Source: an uncultured Roseobacter sp. (lineage in GTDB: Bacteria > Pseudomonadota > Alphaproteobacteria > Rhodobacterales > Rhodobacteraceae). From it: 64,000 nt of DNA. Position numbers and translations under genes: made by a program. Each line of letters begins with the position of its first letter. Position 1 is the first letter of the stretch. The notes under the pieces are model-generated. The model made no database searches. It was not told the DNA's origin and worked only from the letters and a program-made list of their open reading frames with translations. Shown piece by piece: positions 34,531 to 43,346 of this stretch. The stretch spans positions 124,001 to 188,000 of the forward strand of contig NZ_CANLYL010000004.1 in the NCBI RefSeq assembly GCF_947495275.1, written 5' to 3'.

Positions 34531-35117
34531 GCACACAGGGCACTTTCTGGGCGCGCCGACGCGCCGCCGTTCAGGCCGAAGCAGAAGCGGAGGCCCGCGC
34601 CGAAATAGCAGCGGAGCAGGAAGCGGCGTTCGCTGAAAAGGACGATGCAGAGGTGCTCGAAGAGCTTGGCCTACCAGCGCCGGAGACGCTTGCGGCGGGA
34701 GATGATTTTGCCGCCTTCATGGCGCGTGATGTGCCCAAACACCTGCAAAACAGGGCGTTGCGCTCGTTGTGGCGCAGCAATCCTGTATTGGCCTGTGTGG
34801 ATGGGCTGAACGAATATGATGATGACTACCGCGCCGCCATGCTGGCCATGGAGCCGATAAAGACCGCGTATCAGGTGGGCAAGGGCATGATGTCCCATCT
34901 TGAAGAGGTGGCGCGTCAGGAAGAAGCCGCCAAGCAAGTCGCAGAAGTGGAAGCAGAAGGGCCGTGTGAGCCGGAGGAAGAGATCGAGACGCCTGAAGCG
35001 GTTTCCGCTGCCGAAGAGGTCACGTCGGAGCCCGCCCCCTTGCCATCGGTTGAAACAGAGGTATCCGACCCCGCGCCGCGCCGCATGCGCTTCAGATTCG
35101 AGGAGGCTGCCGTATGA
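34527..35117 (+). CDS. DUF3306 family protein, formate dehydrogenase accessory
   Basis: A 196-residue protein. The N terminus, FWARRRAAVQ and an acidic/alanine-rich helix, leads to the conserved core DVPKHLQNRALRSLWRSNPV and DGLNEYDDDY. The C-terminal third is low-complexity and Glu/Ala/Pro-rich, ending in a basic RRMRFRFEE tail. It is translationally coupled to both the DUF3305 and TorD genes. It is probably a chaperone or scaffold for dehydrogenase assembly; its biochemistry is unknown. Confidence 0.85.
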   Translation: MSTQGTFWARRRAAVQAEAEAEARAEIAAEQEAAFAEKDDAEVLEELGLPAPETLAAGDDFAAFMARDVPKHLQNRALRSLWRSNPVLACVDGLNEYDDDYRAAMLAMEPIKTAYQVGKGMMSHLEEVARQEEAAKQVAEVEAEGPCEPEEEIETPEAVSAAEEVTSEPAPLPSVETEVSDPAPRRMRFRFEEAAV

Positions 35118-35722
35118 GTGCCGCCGCCGATATGATGGATGTCGCCCCGGAAGACCGTCTGCGGGCGGATTTGTATAATTTCCTGGGGCTGGCGCTGGCG
35201 CGTCCCGCGGATCAGATTTTGCTTGATCAGATGTCGGAACTTTCAGGGGATGACAGTGATTTGGGGCAGGCGGTTGCGGGTCTTGCGCGCGTCGCCAGGG
35301 CCAGCAAGCTCAAGGCGGTCGAGCGCGAATTCAATGCGCTTTTCATTGGTCTCGGGCGCGGGGAGCTATTGCCCTACGCCAGTTATTACCTGACCGGTTT
35401 CCTGAACGAAAAACCGCTGGCGCGGCTGCGCAGCGACATGGCGGCGCATCAGATTACCCGCGCGGAAAATGTCTTCGAGCCCGAGGACAGCATGGCATCG
35501 CTGATGGAAATCATGGGCGGCCTGATCGTGGGCCGTTTTGGCCAGCCTGCGTCGCTGGAAGCGCAGCGGATGTTTTTCAACAATCACATCGCACCCTGGG
35601 CCACGCATTTCTATTCGGATCTGGAGGCCGCGAAAACATCCGTCCTGTACGGATCCGTCGGGGCCGTTGGGCGTGAATTCATGGTGATCGAGAAAGAAGC
35701 ATTCAGAATGACGGCAGTTTGA
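35114..35722 (+). CDS. TorD/DmsD-family molybdoenzyme chaperone
   Basis: A 202-residue all-helical TorD-like protein, with the family stretch EREFNALFIGLGRGELLPYASYYLTG and later FFNNHIAPWATHFYSDLEAA. Such chaperones bind the Tat signal peptide of the catalytic subunit and hold it until the Mo/W cofactor is inserted. Its place just upstream of the Tat-dependent dehydrogenase subunits fits this role. Confidence 0.88.
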   Translation: MSAAADMMDVAPEDRLRADLYNFLGLALARPADQILLDQMSELSGDDSDLGQAVAGLARVARASKLKAVEREFNALFIGLGRGELLPYASYYLTGFLNEKPLARLRSDMAAHQITRAENVFEPEDSMASLMEIMGGLIVGRFGQPASLEAQRMFFNNHIAPWATHFYSDLEAAKTSVLYGSVGAVGREFMVIEKEAFRMTAV

Positions 35723-35776
35723 TCTGCCACAAGGGGCGGGACGCCGCTCAGAGTAAGACGAAAGGGAGGAAGACAC

Positions 35777-35968
35777 ATGGCAACGAAATCGGAAGGCGGC
35801 ACAAACCGCCGGGATTTCCTGAAACTCGCGGGCACGGCTGCCCCGGCAGCGGCGGTCGCCGTGGCCGCAGGGTCGGGATCGGCTGAGGCCTCGCCGGTCG
35901 ATCCGACCTCGGACAAGATGCAGGACACCGCACATACGCGCGCGTATCTGGACAGCACACGGTTCTGA
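35777..35968 (+). CDS. Small twin-arginine protein of formate dehydrogenase regions
   Basis: A 63-residue peptide with a Tat signal (NRRDFLKLAGTAAPAAAVAV) and only a short mature tail ending in TRAYLDSTRF. GGGAGG precedes the ATG. It matches the 'formate dehydrogenase region TAT target' family found between torD and the alpha subunit. It may be a small structural subunit or help export the complex. Confidence 0.87.
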   Translation: MATKSEGGTNRRDFLKLAGTAAPAAAVAVAAGSGSAEASPVDPTSDKMQDTAHTRAYLDSTRF

Positions 35969-36058
35969 GACTTCCGGGCCCGTCGGATGACGCGCCCTGA
36001 CCGTCTTTGAACCCCCAAAACACCTAGCCACCTGATCGGGGCAGCAAGGGAGGAAAAC

Positions 36059-38956
36059 ATGTTAAGAAAAAAGACCAATAGGGTCACACAACGCGCCGGA
36101 CGGACGAACATCCTGACGGAAGTGGCGGAAAAACCAGTGGATCGCCGTGCGTTTCTACGCGGATCGGGCCTTGCGATTGGCGGGTTGGCGGCGATTTCCG
36201 CAACCGGCGGATCGGTCACGCAAGCCTCGGCGCAGTCGGCGGTCGATGGCGCGGTTCAGACGATCAAATCGGTTTGCACACACTGTTCGGTCGGTTGCAC
36301 GGTCATTGCAGAGGTCGCCAATGGCGTCTGGACGGGGCAGGAGCCCGGCTGGGACAGCCCGTTCAATCTGGGCGCGCATTGTGCCAAGGGGGCGGCTGTG
36401 CGCGAACACGCCCATGGCGAACGGCGTCTCAAGTACCCGATGAAGAAAGAGAACGGCGAGTGGGTGCGCATCTCTTGGGAGCAGGCGATCAACGAGATCG
36501 GCGACGGCATGAACAAAATCCGCGAAGAAAGCGGACCGGATTCCGTCTACTGGCTCGGCTCGGCCAAACACAATAACGAACAGGCCTATCTCTTCCGCAA
36601 GTTCGCCGCCTATTGGGGCACGAACAACGTTGATCACCAGGCGCGGATTTGCCACTCGACCACGGTGGCCGGTGTGGCCAACACATGGGGCTACGGCGCC
36701 ATGACCAACAGCTACAACGACATCCACAATTCCAAGGCGATTTTCCTGATTGGCGGCAACCCTGCCGAAGCGCACCCGGTTTCCCTGCTGCATATCCTGC
36801 GCGCCAAGGAACAGAACAACGCGCCGATGATCGTTTGCGACCCGCGCTTTACGCGCACAGCGGCGCATGCGGATGAATATGTGCGCTTCCGTCCCGGTAC
36901 GGACGTTGCATTGGTCTGGGGTATCCTGTGGCATATCTTCGACAACGAGTGGGAGGACAAGGAGTTCATCCGCACCCGTGTCTGGGGCATGGACCAGATC
37001 AAGGAAGAAGTGGCCCGCTGGACGCCTGAAGAGGTTGAGCGCGTCACCGGCACACCCGGCAGTCAGCTCAAACGCGTGGCCCGGACGCTGGCCAACAACC
37101 GCCCCGGCACGGTGATCTGGTGCATGGGCGGCACGCAGCACACCAACGGCAATAACAATACGCGCGCGTATTGCGTGTTGCAGTTGGCCCTAGGCAACAT
37201 GGGCACGTCGGGTGGCGGCACCAATATTTTCCGCGGTCACGACAATGTTCAGGGGGCCACCGACCTCGGCGTTCTGGCCAATACATTGCCGGGGTACTAC
37301 GGCCTCAAGCCCGGATCATGGGCGCATTGGGCGCGTGTTTGGGAAGAAGACCTGGACTGGCTCAAGGGCCGTTTCGCGGTCATGGAAGGGGCCGGAAAAG
37401 ACGGCGCCGACCGGATGATGATGAACGAGACCGGCATCCCGGTGTCGCGCTGGATCGATGGTGTTCTGGAGGATGCAGAAAACATCGACCAGCCCGACAA
37501 TACCCGCGCCATGGTTCTCTGGGGCCATGCGCCAAACTCGCAGACCCGTCAGAAAGAAATGAAGACGGCGATGGAGAAACTGGACCTGATGGTCGTGGTT
37601 GACCCCTATCCGACGGTTTCCGCCGTGTTGCAGGACCGTCAGGATGGTGTGTATCTGCTGCCCGCCTGTACGCAGTTTGAGACACGCGGCTCGGTCACGG
37701 CCTCCAACCGGTCGTTGCAATGGCGGGACAAGGTTGTCGATCCGATCTTTGAATCTTTGCCGGATCACACGATCATCTCGATGTTTGCCAAGAAGTTCGG
37801 CTTCCACGACAAGCTTTTCCGCAACATCGCGATGGATGGGGAGGAGCCCAACGTCGAGGATATCACCCGCGAGTTCAATCGCGGCATGTGGACAATCGGC
37901 TATACCGGCCAGTCGCCCGAGCGCCTGAAAAAGCACATGGCGAACCAGCATACGTTCGACCGCACGACACTGCGGGCTGTGGGTGGACCGGCGGATGGCG
38001 ATTACTACGGTCTGCCATGGCCAAGCTGGGGCACGGCAGAAATGAACCACCCCGGCACACCGAACCTCTATGACATGAGCAAACCGGTGGCCGAAGGGGG
38101 GCTGACGTTCCGCGCCCGCTTTGGCGTCGAGCGTGATGGCGATAACCTGCTGGCCGAAGGGGTTGCATCGGTGGGTTCGGAAATTCAGGATGGTTATCCT
38201 GAGTTCACGATGCAGATGCTGATGGACCTTGGATGGGACGGCGATCTGACAGCGGATGAACGCGCTGCCATTGACGCGGTCGCCGGGCCCAAGACCAACT
38301 GGAAAACCGACCTGTCGGGCGGTATCCAGCGGGTTGCGATTGCCCATGGCTGTGCGCCTTTCGGCAATGCCAAGGCCCGCGCCGTGGTCTGGACCTTCCC
38401 GGATCCGGTGCCGGTGCACCGCGAACCGCTCTACACCAACCGTCGCGATCTGGTCGCCGATTATCCGACCTACGAGGACAAGAAGTTCTGGCGTCTGCCG
38501 ACCATGTACAAGTCGATCCAGGATCAGGATTTCTCTCAAGAGTATCCGATGATCCTGACCTCGGGTCGTCTGGTCGAATATGAGGGCGGCGGGGACGAAT
38601 CCCGCTCGAACCCATGGTTGGCGGAGCTTCAACAGGACATGTTTGTCGAAGTGAACACTCGCGATGCCAATAACCTTGGCATTCGCGATGGCGAACAGGT
38701 CTGGGTCGAAGGTCCCGAGGGCGGCAAGGTCAAAGTGATGGCCATGGTCACCGAGCGTGTTGCCGCCGGTGTGGCCTTCATGCCTTTCCACTTCGGCGGG
38801 CATCTCGAAGGGGTCGATCTGAGGGATAAATATCCCGAAGGGGCCGATCCTTACGTTCTGGGGGAGGCGTCGAACACGGCGCAGACCTATGGCTATGACA
38901 GCGTGACACAGATGCAAGAGACGAAATCGACGCTCTGCAAAATCTGGGCAGCATAA
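36059..38956 (+). CDS. Formate dehydrogenase catalytic (alpha) subunit, Mo/W-bis-MGD
   Basis: A 965-residue member of the DMSO reductase superfamily that oxidises formate to CO2, exported by the Tat pathway. The Tat motif is DRRAFLRGSG. An N-terminal [4Fe-4S] cluster is bound by Cys73, Cys76, Cys80 and Cys108. The active-site pair is Cys198-His199 in RICHSTTVAG, so cysteine replaces the selenocysteine of E. coli FdnG. The C terminus carries the dinucleotide-binding domain with LTSGRLVEYEGGGDESRSNP. The enzyme is therefore periplasmic, membrane-bound through the beta and gamma subunits, and non-seleno. The nearby tungstate transporter suggests W use. Confidence 0.93.
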   Translation: MLRKKTNRVTQRAGRTNILTEVAEKPVDRRAFLRGSGLAIGGLAAISATGGSVTQASAQSAVDGAVQTIKSVCTHCSVGCTVIAEVANGVWTGQEPGWDSPFNLGAHCAKGAAVREHAHGERRLKYPMKKENGEWVRISWEQAINEIGDGMNKIREESGPDSVYWLGSAKHNNEQAYLFRKFAAYWGTNNVDHQARICHSTTVAGVANTWGYGAMTNSYNDIHNSKAIFLIGGNPAEAHPVSLLHILRAKEQNNAPMIVCDPRFTRTAAHADEYVRFRPGTDVALVWGILWHIFDNEWEDKEFIRTRVWGMDQIKEEVARWTPEEVERVTGTPGSQLKRVARTLANNRPGTVIWCMGGTQHTNGNNNTRAYCVLQLALGNMGTSGGGTNIFRGHDNVQGATDLGVLANTLPGYYGLKPGSWAHWARVWEEDLDWLKGRFAVMEGAGKDGADRMMMNETGIPVSRWIDGVLEDAENIDQPDNTRAMVLWGHAPNSQTRQKEMKTAMEKLDLMVVVDPYPTVSAVLQDRQDGVYLLPACTQFETRGSVTASNRSLQWRDKVVDPIFESLPDHTIISMFAKKFGFHDKLFRNIAMDGEEPNVEDITREFNRGMWTIGYTGQSPERLKKHMANQHTFDRTTLRAVGGPADGDYYGLPWPSWGTAEMNHPGTPNLYDMSKPVAEGGLTFRARFGVERDGDNLLAEGVASVGSEIQDGYPEFTMQMLMDLGWDGDLTADERAAIDAVAGPKTNWKTDLSGGIQRVAIAHGCAPFGNAKARAVVWTFPDPVPVHREPLYTNRRDLVADYPTYEDKKFWRLPTMYKSIQDQDFSQEYPMILTSGRLVEYEGGGDESRSNPWLAELQQDMFVEVNTRDANNLGIRDGEQVWVEGPEGGKVKVMAMVTERVAAGVAFMPFHFGGHLEGVDLRDKYPEGADPYVLGEASNTAQTYGYDSVTQMQETKSTLCKIWAA

Positions 38957-38970
38957 GGGGAGTATGAAAA

Positions 38971-39567
38971 ATGGCCGCTAGAGCAAAATTTCTCGTCGAC
39001 GCTGAACGCTGCATCGAATGCAACGCCTGCGTTACAGCCTGCAAAAACGAACATGAAGTGCCATGGGGCATCAACCGCCGGAAGGTCGTCACCATCAATG
39101 ACGGCTCGCCGGGGGAACGGTCGATCTCCGTCGCCTGCATGCATTGTTCGGACGCGCCCTGTATGGCCGTCTGTCCGGTGGATTGCTTCTATCAGAACGA
39201 AGAAGGCGTCGTTCTGCATTCCAAGGACCTCTGCATCGGATGCGGGTACTGTTTCTACGCATGCCCCTTCGGCGCGCCGCAGTTCCCGCAGGCGGGCAAC
39301 TTCGGATCGCGTGGCAAGATGGACAAATGTACCTTCTGTGCCGGGGGTCCGGAAGAAAACAACTCCACCGCCGAGTTCGCCAAATACGGCCGCAACCGCA
39401 TCGCCGAAGGCAAGCTGCCGATCTGTGCGGAGATGTGCGCGACCAAGGCACTGCTGGCCGGTGACGGCGACGTCGTTTCCAGCATCTACCGCGAACGTGT
39501 GGTGGCGCGCGGGTTTGGGTCCGGTGCCTGGGGGTGGGGAACCGCCTATGACCAGAAAGGGGGCTAA
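38971..39567 (+). CDS. Formate dehydrogenase iron-sulfur (beta) subunit, FDH3 type
   Basis: A 198-residue ferredoxin-like protein with four [4Fe-4S] sites: CIECNACVTACKNEH, CMHCSDAPCMAVCP, CIGCGYCFYACPFGAP, and a split site CTFC with CAEMCATKAL. It carries electrons from the catalytic subunit to the cytochrome b. It has no C-terminal membrane helix, unlike FdnH, so anchoring depends on the gamma subunit. It follows the alpha gene by 14 bases. Confidence 0.92.
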   Translation: MAARAKFLVDAERCIECNACVTACKNEHEVPWGINRRKVVTINDGSPGERSISVACMHCSDAPCMAVCPVDCFYQNEEGVVLHSKDLCIGCGYCFYACPFGAPQFPQAGNFGSRGKMDKCTFCAGGPEENNSTAEFAKYGRNRIAEGKLPICAEMCATKALLAGDGDVVSSIYRERVVARGFGSGAWGWGTAYDQKGG

Positions 39568-39593
39568 CCGCCTCTGGTCACTTTGAAAAATAC

Positions 39594-39624
39594 CTCAGGG
39601 GCGGCTCAAACGGGCCGCCCTGAG
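39594..39624 (+). other. Intercistronic hairpin between fdh beta and gamma genes
   Basis: CTCAGGG-G-CGGC pairs with GCCG-CCCTGAG (one bulged G, eight-base loop) 27 bases after the beta stop. No T run follows, so it is more likely a processing or stability element than a full terminator. Confidence 0.5.
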
Positions 39625-39643
39625 TGTCTTAGCCAAACAGGAT

Positions 39644-40834
39644 ATGCCCATGCTTCGTCTTCTTTGTCTTTTGGTGGTCTCAGTGGTCCTGTCGATCCCC
39701 GTGCACGCACAGGAGGCAGAACAACCCGTCGATCGGAGCGCCACAGGCGGCGCGCAGACGCTTGAAGACATCATGAAGCGTCAGGAGGGGTTGAAGGTTG
39801 ACGACAGTTTCCGAAGTGATGTGACAGGCAGCCCGGAAAGCGCGGCTCCGATCAGCGGGCAATTGGGCACCTTGGGTGGCGCGTCCGATCCTGATCTGTG
39901 GCGTGCCTACCGCTACAATTCGGCGGCCATTACCACACAGGCGCGGGGACCTGCGGCCGATGTGCTGATCCAGGATGGCGGTATGTGGTGGCTGGAATTC
40001 CGTCAGGGGCCGCTGCTCAAATACGGTGGCTGGCTGCTCGGTGGTATGGTGATCCTGCTCGCTGTATTTTTTCTGATCCGCGGGCGCATCCGCATTGACG
40101 GTGAAAAGACCGGTCAGACCATTTTGCGATTCAATTCGGTGGAACGGTTTGCGCATTGGTTATTGGCCGGATCGTTCATCCTGCTGGGCATCACCGGGCT
40201 GATCACGCTGGCAGGACGCAAACTGCTGATCCCGGCCTTTGGGCATGAGGCTTTCGCGACGCTGGCGGTTGGATCAAAATGGATACATAACAATGTCTCC
40301 TGGGCCTTCATGCTGGCGCTGATCCTCGTCTTTGTCTTCTGGGTGATCCATAATCTGCCCGACCGGACGGACATCAACTGGATTCTCAAAGGCGGCGGCA
40401 TATTGGGCGGGGGGCATCCGCCGGCCAAGAAGTTCAATGCGGGTCAGAAGCTGATCTTCTGGTCGGTCATCCTGTTGGGCGGCTCCATTTCAGTCTCCGG
40501 TCTGTCACTTCTGTTTCCCTTTGAGTTGCCGATGTTTGCCATCACCTTTGAAAAGCTGAACGCGCTCGGCTTGCCGCAACTGCTTGGCTTGGGGGAATTG
40601 GCCACATCACTCGCCCCGCACGAAGAGATGCAATATGCCCAATTGTGGCACGCCATTGTGAGCTTTGTCCTGATGGCCATCATCATCGCGCATATCTACA
40701 TCGGCTCCGTGGGCATGGAAGGTGCCTATGGCGCGATGGGCAAAGGCGAGGTCGAACTGCAATGGGCGCGTGAACACCACAGCATCTGGACGGCGGAAGT
40801 CGAGAAAAAGAAATCGCAGGCGGGATCCACATGA
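39644..40834 (+). CDS. Formate dehydrogenase cytochrome b556 (gamma) subunit
   Basis: A 396-residue membrane protein. An N-terminal signal peptide (cleaved near VHAQE) and a periplasmic segment of about 100 residues precede the FdnI-like four-helix cytochrome b domain. Candidate haem histidines are in NSVERFAHWLLAGSF, SKWIHNNVSWAF and LWHAIVSFVLMAIIIAHIY. It passes electrons from formate to the quinone pool. A second ATG at 39650, with AGGA at better spacing, may be the true start. Its stop overlaps the next small gene. Confidence 0.9.
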   Translation: MPMLRLLCLLVVSVVLSIPVHAQEAEQPVDRSATGGAQTLEDIMKRQEGLKVDDSFRSDVTGSPESAAPISGQLGTLGGASDPDLWRAYRYNSAAITTQARGPAADVLIQDGGMWWLEFRQGPLLKYGGWLLGGMVILLAVFFLIRGRIRIDGEKTGQTILRFNSVERFAHWLLAGSFILLGITGLITLAGRKLLIPAFGHEAFATLAVGSKWIHNNVSWAFMLALILVFVFWVIHNLPDRTDINWILKGGGILGGGHPPAKKFNAGQKLIFWSVILLGGSISVSGLSLLFPFELPMFAITFEKLNALGLPQLLGLGELATSLAPHEEMQYAQLWHAIVSFVLMAIIIAHIYIGSVGMEGAYGAMGKGEVELQWAREHHSIWTAEVEKKKSQAGST

Positions 40835-40959
40835 GAGAGATACTTCTTGCAGCCATCGCGATGGTCGTGATCGCCTTTGGGGCCAACTATGTTCTGAACG
40901 ACGCCGGATTCTCAGCAGCCGATCAGACATCCGGTCAGGCGGTGCGTCTGGGCGAGTGA
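40831..40959 (+). CDS. 42-residue membrane microprotein at the end of the fdh operon
   Basis: MREILLAAIAMVVIAFGANY and 22 further residues: one N-terminal hydrophobic helix, or an uncleaved signal, and a polar tail. The ATG overlaps the TGA of the gamma gene (ATGA), and the frame ends at 40959, one base before the convergent GntR gene. The tight coupling supports translation. It may be a small subunit of the formate dehydrogenase membrane domain. Family unknown to me. Confidence 0.65.
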   Translation: MREILLAAIAMVVIAFGANYVLNDAGFSAADQTSGQAVRLGE

Positions 40960-40960
40960 G

Positions 40961-41617
40961 CTATTGCGCGGCGGTGCGCAGCTCTGTCATGAGGTGGCGG
41001 AATTTCTCGCCCTGAATGCCGACATGTTTGCGCAGCACTTTGGCCGCGCGCTCATCGGCTCCCGCTTTGAGGGCTGAGACGATCTCTTCGTGCTCGGCCA
41101 TGGATTGCGCCATCCGCCCGCGCAGGCGCAGTTGCAGGCGGCGAAACGGTTTTAGCCGTCGGTGCAACCGCACCGCTTGTCCGGCCAGATAGCTGTTGCC
41201 GGATTCCGTATAGATGGTGTGATGAAACCGCTCGTTTTCGCGGTAATAGCCATCTGTGTCACCCGAGGCGACCGCTTCACGACACAATGCGTTTGCATGT
41301 TCCAGATCGGCTAATGCCGCGTCGGTGATCCTGCGTGCGGCCAGCCTTCCGCAGACCGCTTCGATTTCGGCCATGGTTTCGAACATTTCCATCAACTCAA
41401 CCGGCCCGGGTTGGCGCACAAAAACCCCCCGGCGCGGCAGCTGCTCGGCGATGCCCGACGCCACAAGACGTTGCAGTGCCTCGCGAATGGGTGTGCGCGA
41501 GACGCCAAACTGTTTTGCCAGGCGTATTTCATCCAGCCGGTCGCCGTCATTGAATTGACCGGTGAAAACCAGCTCTTCTAAAGCATCTGCAATTCTGTCG
41601 GCGTGACGCATATCCAT
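40961..41617 (-). CDS. matR: GntR/FadR-family regulator of malonate genes, MatR-like
   Basis: A 218-residue GntR regulator. The winged helix is at the N terminus (DEIRLAKQFGVSRTPIREAL), followed by an FCD effector domain with metal-ligand histidines in NERFHHTIY and MAEHEEIVSAL. It is divergent to the malonate transporter and enzyme genes with a TTGTATACAA palindrome between, the arrangement of MatR in rhizobial malonate operons. It probably represses the operon until malonate or malonyl-CoA is present. Confidence 0.85.
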   Translation of the reverse strand: MDMRHADRIADALEELVFTGQFNDGDRLDEIRLAKQFGVSRTPIREALQRLVASGIAEQLPRRGVFVRQPGPVELMEMFETMAEIEAVCGRLAARRITDAALADLEHANALCREAVASGDTDGYYRENERFHHTIYTESGNSYLAGQAVRLHRRLKPFRRLQLRLRGRMAQSMAEHEEIVSALKAGADERAAKVLRKHVGIQGEKFRHLMTELRTAAQ

Positions 41618-41660
41618 GGTATCACTTTAGTAGGAAACGAAGTGCTCAACAATCACAATA

Positions 41661-41670
41661 TTGTATACAA
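41661..41670. promoter_or_regulatory. MatR-type operator
   Basis: TTGTATACAA, a perfect palindrome of the kind bound by FCD-type GntR regulators, 44 bases from the regulator start and 80 bases from the binding-protein start. Confidence 0.7.
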
Positions 41671-41750
41671 GAATATTGACTTTGAATGCGAAGAGCGAAA
41701 TGCTGAAAACATTCCCGGGCGCAAAAAGCCCGGCATTCTGGGAGGAAACA

Positions 41751-42737
41751 ATGAAATCGAAAATGCTGTCCGCGGCGCTTGGCGCTGCTCTTGCTACTTT
41801 TGCCATGTCCGCACAAGCAACCGAACTGCGTCTGTCGCATCAATGGTCGAACAAGGATATTCGTCATCAGGTTGCCCAGATCATCGCCGATGAGGTGGCT
41901 GCCGCAGATGTCGATCTGGACATCAAGATTTTCGGCTCGAAATCGCTTTTCAAACCGCGTGAGCAATATAAACCCCTCAGCCGTGGTCAGCTCGACATGA
42001 CCGTTCTGCCTCTCAGCTATGCGGGTGGACAGCAACCGGCCTATAATCTGACGCTGATGCCGGGGCTGGTGAAGAACCACGATCATGCCGCACGACTGAG
42101 TGACAGCCCTTTCATGGAAGCGCTGGAGGCCAAGATGGCCGACGATGATGTCATGGTGCTTGTGCACGGCTATCTGGCGGGCGGTTTTGTGGGCAAGGAC
42201 AAATGCATCACCAAGCCCGATGACGTGGTAGGTCAGCAGACACGTGCGGCGGGCAAGGCGTTTGAACAGATGTTGGCGGGTGCAGGCGCGTCCATCGCCT
42301 CCATGGCGTCTTCGGAGATCTACAACGCCATGCAGACAGGCGTTTTGACGGCGGCAAACACATCGTCGTCATCTTTTGTTTCCTACCGGATTTATGAGCA
42401 GGTTACATGTTACACACCGGCGTCAGACGTGGCACTCTGGTTCATGTACCAACCGGTTCTGATGAATAAATCCACCTTCGATGGCCTGTCGGAAGCCCAG
42501 CAAACAGCGCTTCTGGACGCTTCCGAGAAAGCGGAGGCTTTCTATCTGGAGGAAGCCAAGAAGCAGGATGCCGCATCGGTCAAGGTGTTTGAGGACGCAG
42601 GGGTCGAGATCGCACAGATGACGGCAGAGGATTTCGCCGCCTGGCAGGCGATCGCCAAGGAAACATCCTACAAGGCTTTCGTGGCGGATGTTCCGGACGG
42701 GCAGGCGTTGCTCGACATGGCACTGGCGGTCGACTAA
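41751..42737 (+). CDS. TRAP solute-binding protein, DctP family (probable malonate)
   Basis: A 328-residue periplasmic protein. GGGAGG precedes the ATG at 41751; the frame is open further upstream but overlaps the operator. The signal peptide is MKSKMLSAALGAALATFAMS with cleavage after AQA near residue 23. The mature sequence begins with the DctP-like ELRLSHQWSNKDIRHQVAQ, and QTRAAGKAFEQML corresponds to the carboxylate-binding Arg region. Placement at the head of a MatR-MatA-MatB operon makes malonate the likely ligand. Confidence 0.9.
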   Translation: MKSKMLSAALGAALATFAMSAQATELRLSHQWSNKDIRHQVAQIIADEVAAADVDLDIKIFGSKSLFKPREQYKPLSRGQLDMTVLPLSYAGGQQPAYNLTLMPGLVKNHDHAARLSDSPFMEALEAKMADDDVMVLVHGYLAGGFVGKDKCITKPDDVVGQQTRAAGKAFEQMLAGAGASIASMASSEIYNAMQTGVLTAANTSSSSFVSYRIYEQVTCYTPASDVALWFMYQPVLMNKSTFDGLSEAQQTALLDASEKAEAFYLEEAKKQDAASVKVFEDAGVEIAQMTAEDFAAWQAIAKETSYKAFVADVPDGQALLDMALAVD

Positions 42738-42744
42738 CCCGCCC

Positions 42745-42766
42745 GGGCGGCACCTACCTGCCGCCC
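42745..42766 (+). other. Intercistronic hairpin after the malonate binding-protein gene
   Basis: GGGCGGCA pairs perfectly with TGCCGCCC around a six-base loop, starting eight bases after the stop codon. No T run. It probably sets a higher mRNA level for the binding protein than for the permeases. Confidence 0.55.
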
Positions 42767-42797
42767 CTCCATTTCTTCCAGCAGTCAGGACAATTTC

Positions 42798-43346
42798 ATG
42801 GCCGGTCAAAACACCGCTGTCAGCGCGCAAGTTGGCAATCATCCGTTCTTGCGGCTCGTCGCGGCGTTGTCCACTGTCGCGGGGTGGTGCTCTGCTGCGA
42901 TGATCGTGCTGGCTGTGGGCATTACCTGTCAGATGATTTTTGTGCGGTTTGTCCTGAACGGCTCCACGGTCTGGCAGACAGAGATGGTGATCTACTTGGT
43001 GGTTGCGGCAACTCTGGTTGGATTGCCCTATGTTCAGCGCCTGCGGGGTCATGTGAATGTCGACCTGATCCCGCTGGCCTTGCCGCCGCGGGGCAGGCGG
43101 GTTCTGGCTGTGATCACGCTGTCGCTGTCCATCGCGATCATTGGCGTGATGCTCTGGTATGGCTATGAATACTGGCACTTCGCCTGGGATCGCGGCTGGC
43201 GGTCCGACACCGTCTGGGGTGTTCGGTTGTGGATACCCTACCTCGCCCTGCCCATCGGATTTGGACTGCTGCTGTTGCAACTGGTGGCGGACTTGGTGGG
43301 TGTACTGACCGGAACGGAAGCCCCGTTCGGTCTGGAGGAAAGCTGA
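42798..43346 (+). CDS. TRAP transporter small permease, DctQ family
   Basis: A 182-residue protein with four predicted membrane helices. It has the DctQ pattern VRFVLNGSTVWQTEMVIYLV, followed by LRGHVNVDLIPLALP and a last helix ending before residue 170. It pairs with the large permease downstream, whose ATG overlaps this stop (TGATG). Confidence 0.9.
   Translation: MAGQNTAVSAQVGNHPFLRLVAALSTVAGWCSAAMIVLAVGITCQMIFVRFVLNGSTVWQTEMVIYLVVAATLVGLPYVQRLRGHVNVDLIPLALPPRGRRVLAVITLSLSIAIIGVMLWYGYEYWHFAWDRGWRSDTVWGVRLWIPYLALPIGFGLLLLQLVADLVGVLTGTEAPFGLEES

Noticed and set aside
37316-38917. Long open frame on the minus strand opposite the formate dehydrogenase alpha gene (533 codons)
   Set aside because: It lies wholly antisense to a clear molybdoenzyme gene, shows no domain motif, and is His/Arg-rich as expected from GC-rich antisense frames.
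36059-38956. Selenocysteine-containing formate dehydrogenase
   Set aside because: The active-site position is an ordinary TGC cysteine codon (Cys198) and no in-frame TGA exists.
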